This document shows, piece by piece, positions 5,567 to 5,830 of a stretch of 5,830 bases of DNA. Location: positions 1 to 5,830 of the forward strand of contig CAIQOY010000392.1 in the NCBI GenBank assembly GCA_903873565.1. The letters run 5' to 3'. Numbering within the stretch: the stretch's first letter is position 1; each line of letters starts with the position of its first letter. Under the pieces are notes generated by a model that did not search any database, had not been told where the DNA came from, and saw only the letters and a list, made by a program, of their open reading frames with translations. Both the position numbers and the translations under genes were made by a program. Source of the DNA: an uncultured Actinomycetes bacterium. GTDB lineage: Bacteria; Actinomycetota; Thermoleophilia; Gaiellales; F1-60-MAGs149.

Positions 5567-5830
5567 CGCTGCAGCTGGGTGAGGTCGCCGACGGGGAGCA
5601 GGGCCGCGGCCGCATCGGCGACGAGGCGCACGCGGTTGGCGCGCACGGCCGGGTCGTCGGCGAGGACCATGACGGCCTCGAAGAGGGCGTCGACCGGGTC
5701 GGCGAGGCCGGCCGCGAGGCGCAGGGCCTCCGCCGGGTCGTTGGACGCGGCGATCCGCGGCGCGGCGTCGGCGAGCGCGGCGGCCAGCGCCGGCTCGGCG
5801 TCGCCCTCGTAGAGCGCGGGGTCGAGGGCC
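5563..5830 (-). CDS. glyS: Glycyl-tRNA synthetase beta subunit, C-terminal end, truncated by window
   Basis: An open minus-strand frame enters from the right edge and stops at TGA 5563-5565, giving 88 residues. It contains DPVDALFEAVMVLADD followed by PAVRANRVRLVADAAALL-type sequence and VGDLTQLQR at the end. This is the C-terminal helical, DALR-like anticodon-binding end of the beta chain of the two-subunit (alpha2-beta2) bacterial GlyRS, where PVDxFFDxVMVMxxDxxxRxNRLxLL...DLSxL is the family pattern. The beta chain works with GlyQ, expected upstream outside the window. The stop overlaps the next start by 4 bp (ATGA), placing it as an upstream gene of the same operon. The family call rests on this short end only. 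Confidence 0.88.
   Translation of the reverse strand, partial: ALDPALYEGDAEPALAAALADAAPRIAASNDPAEALRLAAGLADPVDALFEAVMVLADDPAVRANRVRLVADAAAALLPVGDLTQLQR

Overview
This window comes from a very GC-rich genome with dense coding and almost no intergenic space. The best guess is an actinobacterium of the Thermoleophilia / Solirubrobacterales type. A short MMPL exporter paired with a TetR regulator is an actinobacterial habit. The separate beta chain of glycyl-tRNA synthetase at the right edge is unusual for mainstream Actinobacteria such as Streptomyces and Mycobacterium, which use a single-chain enzyme. The taxonomic placement is inference; other high-GC phyla are not excluded.

Layout, left to right. 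(1) Bases 1-571, + strand: the C-terminal 189 residues of an aldehyde dehydrogenase of the hydroxymuconic-semialdehyde dehydrogenase type. (2) 582-1205, - strand: a TetR-family repressor with a WHG-type ligand domain, convergent with the dehydrogenase (10 bp gap). (3) 1228-3420, + strand: an MMPL/RND-type exporter of 730 residues, divergent from tetR. (4) 3424-5830, - strand: a tight cluster read right to left: glyS (3' end only), a pyruvate,phosphate dikinase regulatory protein, pdxH, and a GntR/FCD regulator. The exporter and the gntR gene converge with only 3 bp between their stop codons.

How the parts work together. The tetR-exporter pair looks like a self-contained, ligand-induced efflux module. 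Its 22 bp intergenic region, together with both start codons, is packed with dyad symmetry: a perfect 15 bp palindrome in the middle and a TGAAC-N3-GTTCA element at each gene start. A TTGACA / GATAGT promoter placed so that transcription would start at or next to the exporter ATG suggests a leaderless exporter mRNA. The right-hand cluster has the spacing of an operon (4 bp overlap, 1 bp gap, 21 bp gap). It joins translation (GlyRS), control of the pyruvate/PEP step (PPDK regulator) and PLP supply (PdxH), ending with a metabolite-sensing regulator of unknown target.

No RNA gene, insertion sequence, CRISPR array or prophage signal was seen, and there is no gene-free stretch longer than 22 bp. 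The genes belong to known families. The most interesting material is the operator architecture at 1192-1241, the palindrome spanning two opposing stop codons at 3413-3431, and two unusually long perfect inverted repeats inside the regulator genes (897-924 and 3499-3526).
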